Shown piece by piece: positions 38,401-51,700 of a stretch of 64,000 nt of DNA. The position numbers were made by a program, and so were the translations under genes. Source of the DNA: Amblyornis subalaris (lineage: Eukaryota > Chordata > Aves > Passeriformes > Ptilonorhynchidae). Below the pieces are notes generated by a model. It searched no databases. It saw only the letters and a list, made by a program, of their open reading frames with translations, and had not been told where the DNA came from. The stretch lies in assembly GCA_018881555.1 (NCBI GenBank), contig JACAXG010000034.1, forward strand, positions 2,490,615 through 2,554,614, written 5' to 3'. Positions within the stretch are counted from its first letter, which is position 1, and each line of letters begins with the position of its first letter.

Positions 38401-38899
38401 AATGCACCAAACTTCCACACAGACTATGTGAATAATCCAAAATACATTGTGTATGCATGTTAGAAGACAGGACAAAATTCCTCACANGCCTCAGCAATAG
38501 AACAGATTACACAGTACATAATTCATAAGACTTTTTTCCTGCAAAGCAGAAAATCTCACCAAAATTAATGGCCCCAAGAATTTTCAGTATTTCGGTCTCC
38601 CATGCCTTCCATGACAGACTGGTGGAAGATGTTCATGTAAAGCCTAAGAAAGTGGAACTTCAGGAAGAAAAGCAATAGTTCTAACGTTATTCCATGTCCA
38701 AACTGACAGAGGAGTGAAAATGCAGGAGTCACCATAAGATGACGAGTTCTGGATGGAGTACGATGGAGTTTATGTACGACTTTTGAATTTCATCTCTACA
38801 TTATAAATATCTTTTGTGTATGTAATTCAAAATGCTAATGTTATTGAGTACCGTACTTTTTTTGCTTCCCCTCTCTTATTCCTGCAAGTTAAATGCCCA

Positions 38900-39025
38900 G
38901 AAAAAAAAACCCACAGTGAGACACTGAGCAACTTGGAGCCTGATCCAAGCTGGTTCAGAGTTTGGTCCGGATGACCCCTGGAAGTCCCTTCAAATCTGAA
39001 TTTTTCTTTCATTCTGATTTTGCCA
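38900..39025 (+). mobile_element. CR1 3' fragment
   Basis: CACTGAGCAACTTGGAGCCTG, then GGTTCAGAGTTTGGTCCGGATGACC and GGAAGTCCCTTCAAATCTG, ending CATTCTGATTTT, follows the CR1 3' region (GAGCAACCTG...GGTTGGACTAGATGACC...GTCCCTTCCAACC...ATTCTGTG). It is a moderately diverged, 5'-truncated copy on the plus strand. Confidence 0.75.
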
Positions 39026-40689
39026 TGCTAAGTTGATCAGAAATTCAGAAAGATAATTGCACAGGATTCATAATAGACCATTGTTGACCATTCATGAGCC
39101 TCTACTCGCAGAAAGCCTTGAATTCATAAACAGCAAGAACAACCAGTTTGGCCAACAGGCCTGTGTCAAAACAAAGAAATGCCTAAATTGATCAGCAGAT
39201 GAGACTGATCACCAGAGGTGAGCAGAATTCATAAAAGAGGATTTTTTTCATGATTCATCTTTGGAGTCTTCCACTGCTTATCTTTGGAGAGCAGAAGAAA
39301 AAGAAACAAAAATGACTGCTGCAGCAAGAAAAAATGCCAAGTTTTGAGGAGATTATATGAAGGGAAAGGACAGATAAGTGAGTCTGGATTCCTTGTGTGT
39401 CTTGGTTTGGGTCCAAAAAAATGCTATGGAGCTGTAAGCACACCAAAAGCATGGTGGTTCTGGTGTTCTGCATGTATCTGACAGTACCTGNGGAGTGACT
39501 GGTGTAGAAATTTATACACAATATGTGCTGATACAAGGTGTCACTTGAGTTTTTTCAGTTGTAATGGCAACATTTCTCCATTTCTTACTTTTCCCTTCGC
39601 AAATTAAAAACTCTATTCATTCTGGCCTAGCTCTTTAGAAAGAGATCAATGGCAGTTATTTCAGATGCTTTTCTTTCATCTAGTCATGACTGCTTAAAAT
39701 GAGCAGATTTTCATACAAAATATGCATGGTAGAAGTCAGTAAGAGGAGTTTTGAGGTTTTTAATTTTGCAGCAGCTGTTGAAGTGGGCATGTCAGAGTTG
39801 TTATTCTGAGCATGCTGAAAATTAGACATTTTGTAATCTTGCCTGTAACAGCCCTTATAGAGAGGATCAAGGNGAAGAACTTGTATTCTTCTGACACAAC
39901 TCACAGCAAGTTTCCCCACAGCTTCACGGAAACGGTGGATAAAGAGGAGAACAGTAATGAGTTCCTGAAAAGGCCTCCAGATGAAGGCACAAGTGACTAT
40001 GAAGTCATAAAATGTGATCATTAGGCTATAACCTAACAAAACAAACATATGTGGATAGACACATCAAATATAGTGCTTTCCAGCCTCGAATTCTACTTGA
40101 ATTGAATTTCCATGACTTTAAAAGTATCTCCAGGATACCTTAAATAGAACAGAAATAGCTCAAAGGCAAAGTTGACTTTAAGACATTCTTCAGAGGTCAT
40201 TTCCATGGTGTCAAAAAAAATTCAGAGAGACTGCCAAGAAATAACGTCCTTTGGAAAATCAGCATTATATCTACCTTTTCAATAGGGATACCTCTTCTGT
40301 GAAGTGTTGATATCTCCTTGAAAACATTTACTCTCTTGTCACTATTTCCACAAAGCAACAAAAAGGAAACATTTCTCCTGGCAGAAAAACAAATGGTCTA
40401 AGTATTTTAAAGATTATATTTTTGTTTTACAATTCCTCTATTTAAAAGAATACACATAGGTCCCCACAAGGACCATGATATGTTTGATCTGAGAATTGAC
40501 TGTTTAGTCACAGAATTTCTATAATATTCAAAAGAAAAAGATTATCATTTAAGTCAGACTTTACTGAAATACAGCCGCAGACATCAAAGCTTTGTTCCCA
40601 GGTTCAGCTGTTCCTGACTGAATGAAGCCATACTCTGTTGGCCACAGTGCTGAACGTGGATTCCTTTTGTTATTTATGGACAGAGGAGT

Positions 40690-40775
40690 TTAGGATCAAA
40701 CTGTGGTCTCGCCGAAGTTAATGGCAAAACTCCCACTGACTTCAATTAGAACTGAATTTGGCTCACAGTCTCATT
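40690..40775. repeat. Ancient amniote interspersed repeat, family not named
   Basis: The block GCCGAAGTTAATGGCAAAAC then CCCACTGACTTCAATTAG and AATTTGGCTCACAG contains the near-palindromic pair GAAGT(T/C)AATGG ... CC(A/C)(T/C)TGACTTCAAT. I know this pair as recurring in many reptile and bird loci as an old interspersed repeat. I cannot assign the family from memory. Confidence 0.4.
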
Positions 40776-42459
40776 ACTGAGCATAACAATTAAAAGAAGC
40801 TTTTACAAGCCATATTGCTGTGTAAAAGGGCATGAACCATGTAGCAGATTTCATTGAACCCACAGCCAACAGTCATTGCTATAGCAACTGAGGTTCTAAC
40901 AAAGGTAGTCACTGTCTCTGTAATCATCAGGTGTCTCTATAGCAACTAGAGTTTCCAGAGAACAAGAGAAAAATATTTGAAAACTGTCAGTTGGAAGAAA
41001 AGAGGTTTGTGAATAAGCAGGTTGGAACCAAAAGCAACGTAAGGGTAAAACATGGCTTGGAGTAAAGAGAAATGATTGTCCCGAACATANGCAGAGAACG
41101 GCAAAGGAAGAGAGAGCACAGGCCAAGGGCTCAACTGGAGATGAGAGAGGGCTTTCCCTTGGGTAAGGAAAGCAATATGCCACTCCAAAGAGATACTCCC
41201 AGACCTAAGTTAGTTATGTTTCAGACACGATTTTTTCAAAGAAAAATTGGTTACGACAGAAGAGAAGCAGGGCCAAACCTTGTCTGCAATAGGAGTNACA
41301 GTCCACCAGGATTTTTAAAAGCACCTGCCTGCACTTCTTGTGCCTACATTCCTTTACAAACATAGCCCTGTTTCTCTTCAAAATGGAAGAACACAATCTG
41401 TGTTCTTGAAATGCTGCTGCTGATAGCACAGTACAACTACATAGAAATTATGATTACTGTTCTTAATGTTACTTATTTACAAATTTTTAAACAGTGTTGA
41501 AGTGAAAAAAGGAACAGCTGCTGTTTGGATACTGATAGGGATGAAAACAGCATTGTTAATTATAGGTCTGTTTTGGTAAAATATGCTTTTAGGCTCTGAG
41601 GTAGGAAGATAGCAGGGTTATCTGCACATAAGAAAGGCCAGCATATGTAAATATAAGTCCTCCCTGAAAAATACTTTAGTGATATTGGCAGAACCCATAA
41701 AAATAACAACTTCAGAATAATCTACTTCCTACTGGTCTAATGGAAACATGAATTTGGGCAAGATGTTTAATTTAATTAGGAATTGTCAAAAAAGTTCATG
41801 TTCACAAACTAAAAATTATTCAGTTGGACCAGCATTCTTTCTCTGAAACTAAAGTCACAAAACTAATTATGTATTCCAAACGGGATCCTATCCGGTATAC
41901 CGATGCACTACAATGCTTTGTTTANGTAAACCAAAACCCATCTTTAACCTGAGAAACTGATAAAAGATGCAGTAGTGCTAAAGTCAGATTTCCATTTCAT
42001 GTGTAACGAGAGCCCTCTAGTGGGCCGTACTTTCAGATTCAACTCATGGAGAAGAGTAGTCCTTGTCCTGCAAGGCAGTTAAATCAGGTATTTGTTCCCA
42101 CATTCCTTGCTAGCATTTTGTTACAACACAGTACAATGTAATATAATTTGTATCTGAAACAGAAGTCACCAAATGACACACTCGTGAACAATAGACCTAA
42201 GAAAAACAAAAAGCACTGTACCAATATATTTTCCTCCAGGCAGTTTTTGTTTGTTTGGATTTGGGGGTTTTTATTAGTTTGGTGGGGTTTTGTGGGGGGG
42301 AGGCTTAAGCTCTACATGGCAACAACAGATGGACGATTGCTGCTGCGGTGTGGCAGTCCTGGATCCAGCTGCATCTTTAGTTGCTGTTTACCCAACACAA
42401 TTGAATCTGTGATACAATAGCACTGTCAATATGGAAGTGTGGGGTATTAATATCAACAG

Positions 42460-42900
42460 CCCAGGAGAGATTGATCTCAGAGAGAGCTTCTTCAAACCAC
42501 AAGGACCTCCTGATGTGCAGAAAGTCAAGCAAGCATGGCAGAAGGCTGCTGCGGATGAAGAAGGAACACCCTGGCTGAGCTAACAGGAAAAGGAAGCAGA
42601 GGAGGTGGAAGCAGAAACAGGTAACCCAGGAGCAATAGAGAGACACTGCCTGAGCATAGAAGAAATGCTGAAACAGAGTTGGAACTCAGGAGGGATATAA
42701 GCAAAAGGGCTTCGATGAGCACAGTGGCAGCAAAAGTGGCTCCTGCAAATGTAGACCTAGGGCTCGGTGGGACAGAGAAACTAGTGACAAAGGACATGGA
42801 AAAGACAAAGAGATTCAATGACCGTTTTGCCCCAGTTTTTACTACACACCTTCCAGCCTGTAGCATGGTCTGGGGGGCTGGTGCATTGCCTGCTTTTAAG
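42460..42900 (+). mobile_element. Internal fragment of an old CR1 LINE (coding part, decayed)
   Basis: The stretch CAGGTAACCCAGGAGCAATAG, then GAACTCAGGAGGGATATAAG, AAAAGGGCTTCGATGAGCAC and GGACATGGAAAAGACAAAG followed by TTCAATGACCGTTTTGCC resembles the region before the reverse-transcriptase domain of CR1 ORF2. It has multiple stops and frameshifts and is not functional. The open frames crossing it on both strands (42525-42938 minus, 42679-43026 plus) are by-products of this old coding DNA. Confidence 0.65.
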
Positions 42901-44884
42901 GAAACTAAACTTAAACCAGTGAATGTGCACAAGCCCATGGTTCTAGGAGTTGAGCATGAGTCAGCTCCCCAAAGTAGCCTACCTCCAGGAAACTGTAATT
43001 TAGAAAGATTTACCTTAAAATTGTAAAGACAAATTTTATCTAGATTGTTTTTCAGTTTATTAAAAGATGAAAAAAAATACCACAGAGCAGCAGTTCGAGC
43101 TGAAAATGAACATTAAACCCACAGGAGTAAACTTGGAAATACCTCCTTCATAATCCTGACATTCAATTATGTGGATTAATTTAAACTGCATAAACATGTA
43201 ATATCAGTTTCCCACAATTTTGTAAGAATTCATCTTAGTTCTGAACCTATTGGCTAAAACTGTCTAAACTGGAACATATTAACTCTACTCTAACAACCCA
43301 TGGAACCAAAATGCTCTCTCTCTTTCAGAATTTTCTTTTCTTGAGATGTGCTGGCATTTCTGTCTTCTCAGTGAGAAAAACATACATGAGCATTTCAGCT
43401 CTCTCTGAATTGAATTTGTTCTGTAAAGGAAGATNCCAGCACAATGATTACAGTGTATTGAGCTGGTTGTTACATCTCGAATTCATTCATGCTCAAAAGG
43501 GAGAAAAGATTTTCCTGTGTTGATACAATGCCTGGAGACAGTGAAATATGAACAGAAGTATCACAAATCTTGGGAGATTAAAAGTCCAGTTCCACTCAAT
43601 TTAATGTATATTCATCATAATTAGTGCAGTATTTTAATAAGTCAGTAAAACAGCCTCTGAACCAAGGAGGGGAAAAAAAGTAGACAGCAGAAGTTATTTT
43701 TAAAGCNATTTTTTAGCTAAGAGTAATACCTGTAACATAATAGATATATAGATTATGTGGATTTATTTCTGTCACTAGAGTCTCTGGGACCCATGTAAAT
43801 TGAATACCAGCAATATCAAATAAGCAGCAGTAAAACCAGAGTCTGACCTCAGAAAAAAAGAGAGGGCAAGATCAATAGCAACCAGCAAATAAACTGATCT
43901 CATAGGAAGACTATTCTAAGCAGTTGAAGAACAGATTTTAAAATACGCTGAGGCCTGGCAGTTATGAATGACACTTAGGCCACCACTGTGAGCTTAGTGG
44001 CCTTAAGTGGCCTTAGCCCACAGTATTTCCTGGGCAGTTGTGTATCAGAACAGAAGGNAGCAAGGCAGATTTTCTTGGCTGGAATGGATTAGAGAAGGAT
44101 AACCACTTGTGATCCCACTAATCCTGTTCCAGTCTGTCTGGGGATTTTAGGCAAGCGAGCTGTGACAGAACATTTGTTATCTGTGTACTCACAACATGGT
44201 TGATTTCTCAGTTTCAGAGTTGGTTTTGCTCGGGCTTCTAATTACATATACAGATGCACTCTTTTTCAATGTTTGTTTTCACTCTTGTCTGTACTTTTCC
44301 TATGCTTGCAGAATTGACAGTCGTGCTAAAGCATTGTATCCTTGCTTGGAATTCCCACTAACTATAATTAATTACAATTTTTACATTGTGCTNTTTTTCT
44401 GACTTTATATCTCCCAAGGTGAGGATCCCTCTACTGATTTGCAATACTCTGCTTGCTTTCTATTCCATCTTAATAGTGTCTATAAGAGCAGACTTCTACA
44501 TCTGTCACTCTAAGGGGTGAAAGGATTCTTATTCTGTGAAATCCATAAAGTAGAGTTGATAAGGTGAACATAGAAAACAAGTAAGACTACTACCTCTTGT
44601 TCATTAAAGTTACATGCCAAGGGAGGTGATGCAAATATTATTTGTAGTAAGAATATGGTATTATGAGAATTACTTGATATACTGCCTTCCACAGAAACTT
44701 TCACTTGTTTTTTCTTTATCTTTGGCCTGTTAAATAATATTCAAAATATCATCCCCATGAAAACTTTCTTCATTCACCTGGTAGTCTGCTCTGAAAACCA
44801 AAATGTAACTTTCTATTTTATCCAGTTCCCTTCTGTGGATGCTGAAAAGCCCTCAGCAGAGAAATTCCCTAGCATTTTGCACTC

Positions 44885-45192
44885 TGTGAGAAGCTGTCTT
44901 CTCACAGAAGCTATGTAAACAAGCGAGATGTTTTTCTAACGACACTTCTTCATATCATACACTTGTGGACTTGTTATTATACCGAAAGCACAATATTTTC
45001 AATAAGGCATTGCACTAGTCCTGGCCAATCATCCTGAGAGGTGGATGGCTGAGGAAACAATGACCTTATGGCTTTCAAGCACACTAAAGGTATAAAACAG
45101 GTCTTTATATTAATAAATAAATCGACTTATGCACTTTTCACCGACTCTCAATCATGACCGTGCCGTGATTTCATCAGCAACCCGGGACAACA
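44885..45192 (+). mobile_element. Possible ERV LTR remnant
   Basis: The layout resembles an LTR: a TGTG start forming a perfect 9-bp inverted repeat (TGTGAGAAG...CTTCTCACA), GTATAAAACAGG near 45090, AATAAATAAA shortly after, then an U5-like stretch ending in CCCGGGACAACA. No target-site duplication was found and I do not recognise the family, so the boundaries and the call are tentative. Confidence 0.35.
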
Positions 45193-48100
45193 GCCACACC
45201 CTTCCTTCTTAATTTATAATTTATCAATACTGCAAATATATACAGTTGTTGCAACACATTGATGTCCTATCTAACCTGCAAACCAGTCAAGAACTGGAGA
45301 GAAGTTATTCCATTTAGGAAGGGAAATTGCTGAAGGGCCTGGATACCATCAAAAATAGGGTTACCTGTAAGAATGTGGAAAGACCTGAGCACAGAAAGAA
45401 TCAGAATACCTGGTCTCATTGCCAACAGTTTTTCAAATGAGATCTTATTGAAAGCCCTGACAAGGTTTTCCAAGGCCATACTGTTTTTCTGCGTATTTTT
45501 TATGGATAGCTCTACTTTCTCAGTACAGCTGCTCCTCATCTACTCGGACTCATCCTTGTTTACAAAACTGTACGTATCAAAACTTTGCTAAAGAAACACT
45601 GGAGAGGTGATTTGGTTTAATTTNGCTGAGGAGGTATCTGGCTCTGTGTACCTTTATTTGTAATAAAATCATACGGCATACACAGAACATTAATACAGCC
45701 GTACCATTCAGCATAAAGTATAACCAAACTAACTGGACTGAAACATTTAATACAGGTTTTTCTATTACTTACACATTTCACATTATCTCCTCTCCATGTA
45801 TGACCCTGAACATTTGGGGCATCCCTCTGAGTACCCTATAGGTGCCAAAATGTCACCAGATTATTGAAAGCAAAAAGCATTCTTAAGGTCCTGCACCTTT
45901 AGTTCCAATATATTTCTCCCAGTAATGCATGTATAAAATTCTCACTTGCAAACATGTTGCAACAGCTATCCTGCCTGAATCATCATATCTTTTGCATATT
46001 TCAGATAGCGTATAGCAATAATTAATTAATACAATGTTTGAGAATGCAAAGAAAAACAANAGTTTTAGATGTTATTTCTGGATTCCTCAGAAGCTGCAAC
46101 TATGATAGGTGCCTGGAAAGCTGATGTGAACCTGTCTTACATCCCTGAGAGGAAAGCAACACCTGAAACCCTAATCCTGTAACGTGGTGAGTGCTGTTTA
46201 GAATCAGTCCTCCCCAAAATTATATAAGGAGCTTTTTCAGAATTTAAGTCCCAAGTTCAACACCTGCAAGCCTGATGCTAAAGCCCAAATTCTCTTTTCA
46301 TTTAAGCTCTATCCTGGTGGAAATTGCTGTAATATGTGATTGCTTCACAAACATGTATCAGATTATCTTGTGAGATAGGGCAGAATCATAACCCTATTTT
46401 GCAAAAGGAAGAAAACAGCTTTGGAAATTAACACTTATGTGTTTCAAATATTTCATACTGCACCTGNTCTAGCAGTAAGACTAAGGAACTCCTTGTTGTT
46501 TGGTGAAAAATATGAGTTTGGGTAAATTCAAATAAAAACCTGAGCCTGGTCTCCCAAGTCTGAAGTGAATAGTCTAATCACTGAGATTCTCAGTATAAAA
46601 NGACCTTCTTTCACTGTTTTGTCCTTCTTCTCCATTGATTTTATTATAAGTGCCTGCAAATTACGTATTTGACAGGGTAGAAAAGAGCTTGGTTTCATAA
46701 TAGACAAATCTTTGGTTTTCATTGCAAAAGAAACTAAATGTGATTATTTTCCATTGTTTTTTTTTTTGCTTGCTTGCTTTTGATACTTCCACGTTGGAGA
46801 TGGATGATCAGATTCACAAAATTGAGGTCACTGTCATTTCTAAATTGTGAATATGTAAACCAAATCAAACCTTCATTTTAATTTTTTCTCCTCTATGAAA
46901 GTTATAAGCCTTGGCTATGTGACTATTTTTTAAACAGTTGCATCAGTTGTATAAGGAAATTGCTACACCTAATTCCCTTCCACATTATTTTTTAATTCAA
47001 AATACAGTAGCAAATAATTCTTAAAAAATACAGGTTACCATCATTATCCGTACTTAAAACTGAGTTGCACAGTTCATTAATTTGGGAGGTGTCATCTGCT
47101 TTCTGCCAACTTTTCATCTGACAGAGACTCCCTTGAAAATTAGTTCAGAAATACAATTTTGACTTAAACAGTCCTGACCATGTTTGCAAATTATCAGGTA
47201 AAACTACAAAAGGAAAGATAATGAGGGAAACACAATGGAGAGAAAATAGTGAACAGTGGAAAGAAGAGAGTGAAACCACTGATAGAGATTGAAAAAATAT
47301 CTGGTAAGCAAAGAAAAAGCATTAATTAAAAAAGAATTAGAAAGAAAATAATTTTCTTATGAAGTGAAAGAAAAGAAGAGGAAAACCTGTAAATGGGATT
47401 AAATTAGTTTATGCAGAGGACAGAACAGATTATCAAGTAAAAAAGATTTTAAAACATGGTAGATTGATTGAAGCAACAGTGCCTCCTCAGGAACACTGAG
47501 CTACAGCCCTGAAATAACTGAGATACGGACATCTGGGTATTCCTGGGTTATTCACCTTTGACACATACCTGACTTGGAATGGATTCTGTACAGATTAGTT
47601 TGCTTCAAAATGTTTTTAAAAATAAAAAATAAAATTTTGGGGATTTTAACATCAAACAATGAGAAGATTATCTTTTTATAATAAGTAGCAGAATTGATGT
47701 TTTTTCTGATGAAGATTAGAGTTTGTTTGGAATTCGCCTGTATATACATGCATTGCAGCCTTGAGGTCAGACAAAAAAGCTTCCAGGAATATTTGCTATA
47801 CATATTTTTACTGTTTTCCTGCCTTAATTAAATAATGAATTGAGTAAATCAAAACATGCAAACAGCAAAAATGATGAAAAGTAAATTCCACTGTATTTAA
47901 TTCAGTTCAATAGGGGGTTTTAAGTACTTCTAATTCTGGGTAATTGGACCCTTGTTTTTACAGAAATCTCAGTCTTCTAGCAGGATCAATACAAGTGCCT
48001 GAATCTTGAAATCCTTATTCATTGATTTGTTTTCTTCTTCTTCTGAGTTTGCACCATAGTAAAGTGCCACCTTTATTCTATGTCACTTACATTTAAACAT

Positions 48101-48548
48101 AGGAAAGTGGGAAAAAGGAAAGGTTCTTAAACTTCCAAAATGTAGTAAAGGTTGCTATGCCATTTTTTTAACATAATTTTTTCCATCTTAAACTGTCAAG
48201 ACAAAATATGACTGTTAGGATTCAGATTGTGCTGTGAACTACAGGAGCAAACATTACGAACACACACTGAGTTTTACAGCAGAATTTTAGAAATTGAGAG
48301 AGTCTGAGCACTGGAGGCAGTTTGTGCATCCACAGCTTGAGCAAGCGCAGTCCAGCAACACAATCGTAACATTAAAAATGAGACAGGGCAGCTTTAAGAG
48401 AGAAACAGGAAGCTGTAACTAGAATCCAGCTGAATTCTGAGCTGGGGCACTTTACCATGAGGCTGCAAATGAAACAGATGTGCTTGNTGTGAATTTCTGT
48501 AGTGTCTGAACTTTTTGTACCAAAGGTGACAACATTTTCCTTCCTGTG

Positions 48549-48601
48549 ATTTTTTTTTTTTCTTCTTTTCTCTTTCACATATTTTCTATAAAGGGANTGA
48601 A
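48549..48601 (+). promoter_or_regulatory. SLC9A9: Polypyrimidine tract and possible acceptor before the SLC9A9 start codon
   Basis: A run of T with CTTCTTTTCTCTTTCAC leads to CTATAAAG about 8 bases before the ATG. This could be a splice acceptor (AG at 48593-48594), meaning a non-coding first exon lies upstream. Alternatively it is plain 5'UTR. The TATAAAG here is too close to the ATG to serve as a TATA box for this start. No CpG island accompanies it. Confidence 0.4.
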
Positions 48602-48776
48602 ATGGAGAAGTTGAAGAAATACATATCAGTGAAATATGAAGATCATTTTTATCATCAGGGAGCTGTGGAGCTGCTNATCTTTAACTTTCTACTCATTCTT
48701 ACAATATTAACAATCTGGTTGTTTAAAACCCATCGGTTCCGCTGTCTGCATGAAACTGGAGGAGCTATGCTTTATG
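48602..48776 (+). CDS. SLC9A9: SLC9A9 coding exon 1 (residues 1-58 plus one base)
   Basis: The ATG in AATGG context begins [20 protein letters not shown], the same length as the human N-terminus to the invariant HQGAVEL. It continues through the first membrane helix to GGAMLY plus G before the donor GTGAGT, phase 1. The N at 48676 falls in the third position of CTN, so residue 25 is leucine whatever the base. The short cytosolic head diverges from human while the helix is conserved. Confidence 0.96.
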
Positions 48777-51700
48777 GTGAGTATAAATTCAAGTGCCAGC
48801 ATAACGTCGGACTAGTTGCATATTTATCATCAGGCACTTGATATCGAGTGCTGACAAAGCTCAGAAAATGTGCTGAATTAAATGTCATCAGCTACATAAG
48901 TGTACGGTAAAACAATGATGTTACAGCATCTCTCCTGAAGTAGCCAGGGGCTGCCTTGATAACGGAGCAACTGTCATGAGCTGGTTATCCTCCGCATGTG
49001 CATGTTCTGTTCCTCTGTGGTCAGCCAGCCACTGAATGACCCTTTGGGAGTTGGGGAGTTTACTGGTTACAAAAGAATGAAATGCCCTCAGTGACAGAGA
49101 TTATTTCGCTTGCTTAGTTTTTTATAACTTTCAAAGCTATTAGTCTAAGGAGCCTTGTAGATACAGACATGTTGACTAATAAAGTTTAAATGATATTGAG
49201 GACTTTCCTTTGGCTTTGCTCTGTGCCTTTGAAAAACACACTCAAGAATGTGTCTCAAGTTTGCTCTCAATGCTGCCATTGTAGTGTAACTTCAGTCTGC
49301 CTGTCTAGTTCTAATCTCTTATGAGGTTTTGCCATGCTGCATTTCACTTTCATGTAGAACTTTCCACGTTGTCCCCTAAGAGCCCTCTAGTTTAATGGTA
49401 CACACTTACATGTGTAATGATTTCTCTTGTCATTCTCTTACTGCTGTTGCACTTTGAGAGACAGCACTGCCATTTCTGCTGCCAAAAAACATGTACAGGA
49501 GGGTAAACTGTCAAAATGGAAGATAGGTAGTGACTGAGCTGTTGATTTCTATCTGAGTACCAGCCCGTTTTGACACATTCTGTGCACATCACACACTCTA
49601 GCAATGCAATACTCAAAACTCATTTTGTTAAGATTGCATATTCTGAAGAATTTTTGTTTATCATGGCACACCACATGCAAAAAACGGTATGGAGGTTCAT
49701 CTGCAAGCCTGCAATAGCAAAGGCAACTGACACCTACATTTTGAGGTAAAAGTTTCGTTTTCTATGTCAAGCATTTTAAGGTGATCTCAATTCCACTGGA
49801 GGACTGAAGCAGAAGATCAGTCTTCCTGTTATCCCTTACTAACTATTTTGTTTGAGAAATTACCTGTATGAAATTTCAAGTACAGGCTAAATCCTCTTCT
49901 TGGCTCACTGTCTTCACAAGTAACTTGATACTTTGAAGGAAAGCAAGTAAAAAAGAAACTTCTATTAATCCAGTCACTGAGCCCTGAACATCTGAGTCTG
50001 TGGGATCTCTTACTTCTCATTTACCTTGCCTGTATTTTAAAGTTCTGAAAAAATATTTATTTGATAATATACCCTTCTTCTAATATTTAAATCTGTTACA
50101 CATAGAAAACACACCAACTGAATCAGTTGAGACTGAAATAAACATCACAGGATACTTAAATGGAATAGTTTTCACTGTCAGACATCACCTGGAGTGTGTT
50201 TAATAGTTTGATGGGGTACAAGTTACATAATACTGAGATTACATTTGCTTGTTGCATTCTGTTAACATTTCTCAAAAGGAAAACCATGAGACACTGTGCA
50301 ATATATTATGATCAGCTTGTAAATTGGTTTTTTTAAATACATGGGTGCCTCTACTATAGTAGCTTCATTTTCACTATTGTGCTGTTTCCCATGCACAATT
50401 GATGACATTTTTTGAAGATTAAGACAAAAGCCTGTCAAAACAGAAATGAAATATAGGAGAATACAACAAAACAAAAATAAATAAATATTTAATTAGAGTT
50501 TTATCTGTCATTTGGTTCTGTTTTGCTGCCTGCCCAAAACATACTCTGCACGTCATGAGGATAACTGACTCATTTTCTTTTGATTGGTTAAGGGATTAGT
50601 GCTCCAGCAGGATAGAGCTTGTGAATTATTAAAACGTTCCTCATGATTGTAAAAAACGATCTGTTTAGTCTTGCATTATTTATGGCAACCTTCAAAAAGG
50701 GAAAAAAGCTTATCTGTAGGATCCAAAAAGCTAATGATATCCTTTCTATCCTTCAAAATTTTGGGTATGGGTTTGGTTGTCTTTAGCATTATGGAATAGC
50801 AACAGTGAAAAGAAAGCAAAATTTCAGAGGTTATAATAGAGGTGTCAGATCAACAGGCAGCAAGTTTGGGAGAAAATCCTCATGGCACCAAGCATGGACA
50901 GCGAGACAAGTCCTGTCCCCACTTAATTTTTCCTTCCCTATCCCAACAATGCTGATTTCTACCTTTCCTGCACAAACCAAAAGTCTCAGACCTACAGCTG
51001 GCTTTGCTCCATCCCATGGAGCTATTTATTAGATATGTGAATAGCAATAAAATAAACTGATAATTTGGCTTCAAGTAACAGAAGAATATGGGCACTTATT
51101 GCAGAGTGTGTCCCACAGGATGACAGATGGGTCCATACTCCTCATGGACTGTGCCATTGGGGAGTAGCAGTGGAGAGGATAGAAAATGCAAAGGGTGAGG
51201 AAGACTGAGGGAAAAAATTAAACATAGAAATACAGAAACAGGAAGAAGTTTTACAGTTACTGCAAAGTGCTGAACAGCCACAAATTGAACACAGCCTGAT
51301 AAAAAGTTCTATTTAAAGTACAGAACGAATAAAGTGGTGGGTTGGCGTTTTTTTTTTTGCATAAGCCTTGTAGGAAAATTCTGTTTTGGGCTTAATAGTT
51401 CCAGCTGGGGAAAAAAAAACCCAACAAACAAGAAAACAAACAAAAACTCATACACTATCATACTGGAAAACTGTCCATTTAGAAATTTTAAAAACTGAGG
51501 TGTATTAATTTTATTTTTTATCAAAGCAATGGTTCAACACTAAGTATAGATATATTGCATTTAAAAAAATCTTTCTACAAAGTAAAAAAACCCAAAGCAT
51601 TTTGCAGAACTCAGAATTAATTCACAATTAATTTAACATTATTTCACAAAAAAAATTATGCATAGATAGAAGTATATATATACATACATTGCAAGGCATT

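Larger units (their letters stand above)
24530..48601. other. Intergenic region between DIPK2A and SLC9A9
   Basis: About 24 kb of AT-rich DNA separates the two divergent genes. No exon of a known gene is seen. It holds CR1 fragments at 29436-30040, 32365-32441, 38900-39025 and 42460-42900, an LTR-like segment at 44885-45192, an ancient repeat near 40690-40775, and small duplications. Stretches such as 24.7-29.4, 33-38.8 and 45.2-48.5 kb hold nothing I can name. The 5'UTR and promoter of SLC9A9 must lie in the right-hand part but are not evident. Confidence 0.7.

Noticed and set aside
42525..43026. Open frames of 137 and 115 codons on opposite strands
   Set aside because: They cross an old CR1 fragment whose sense strand resembles LINE ORF2; they are remnants, not a new gene.
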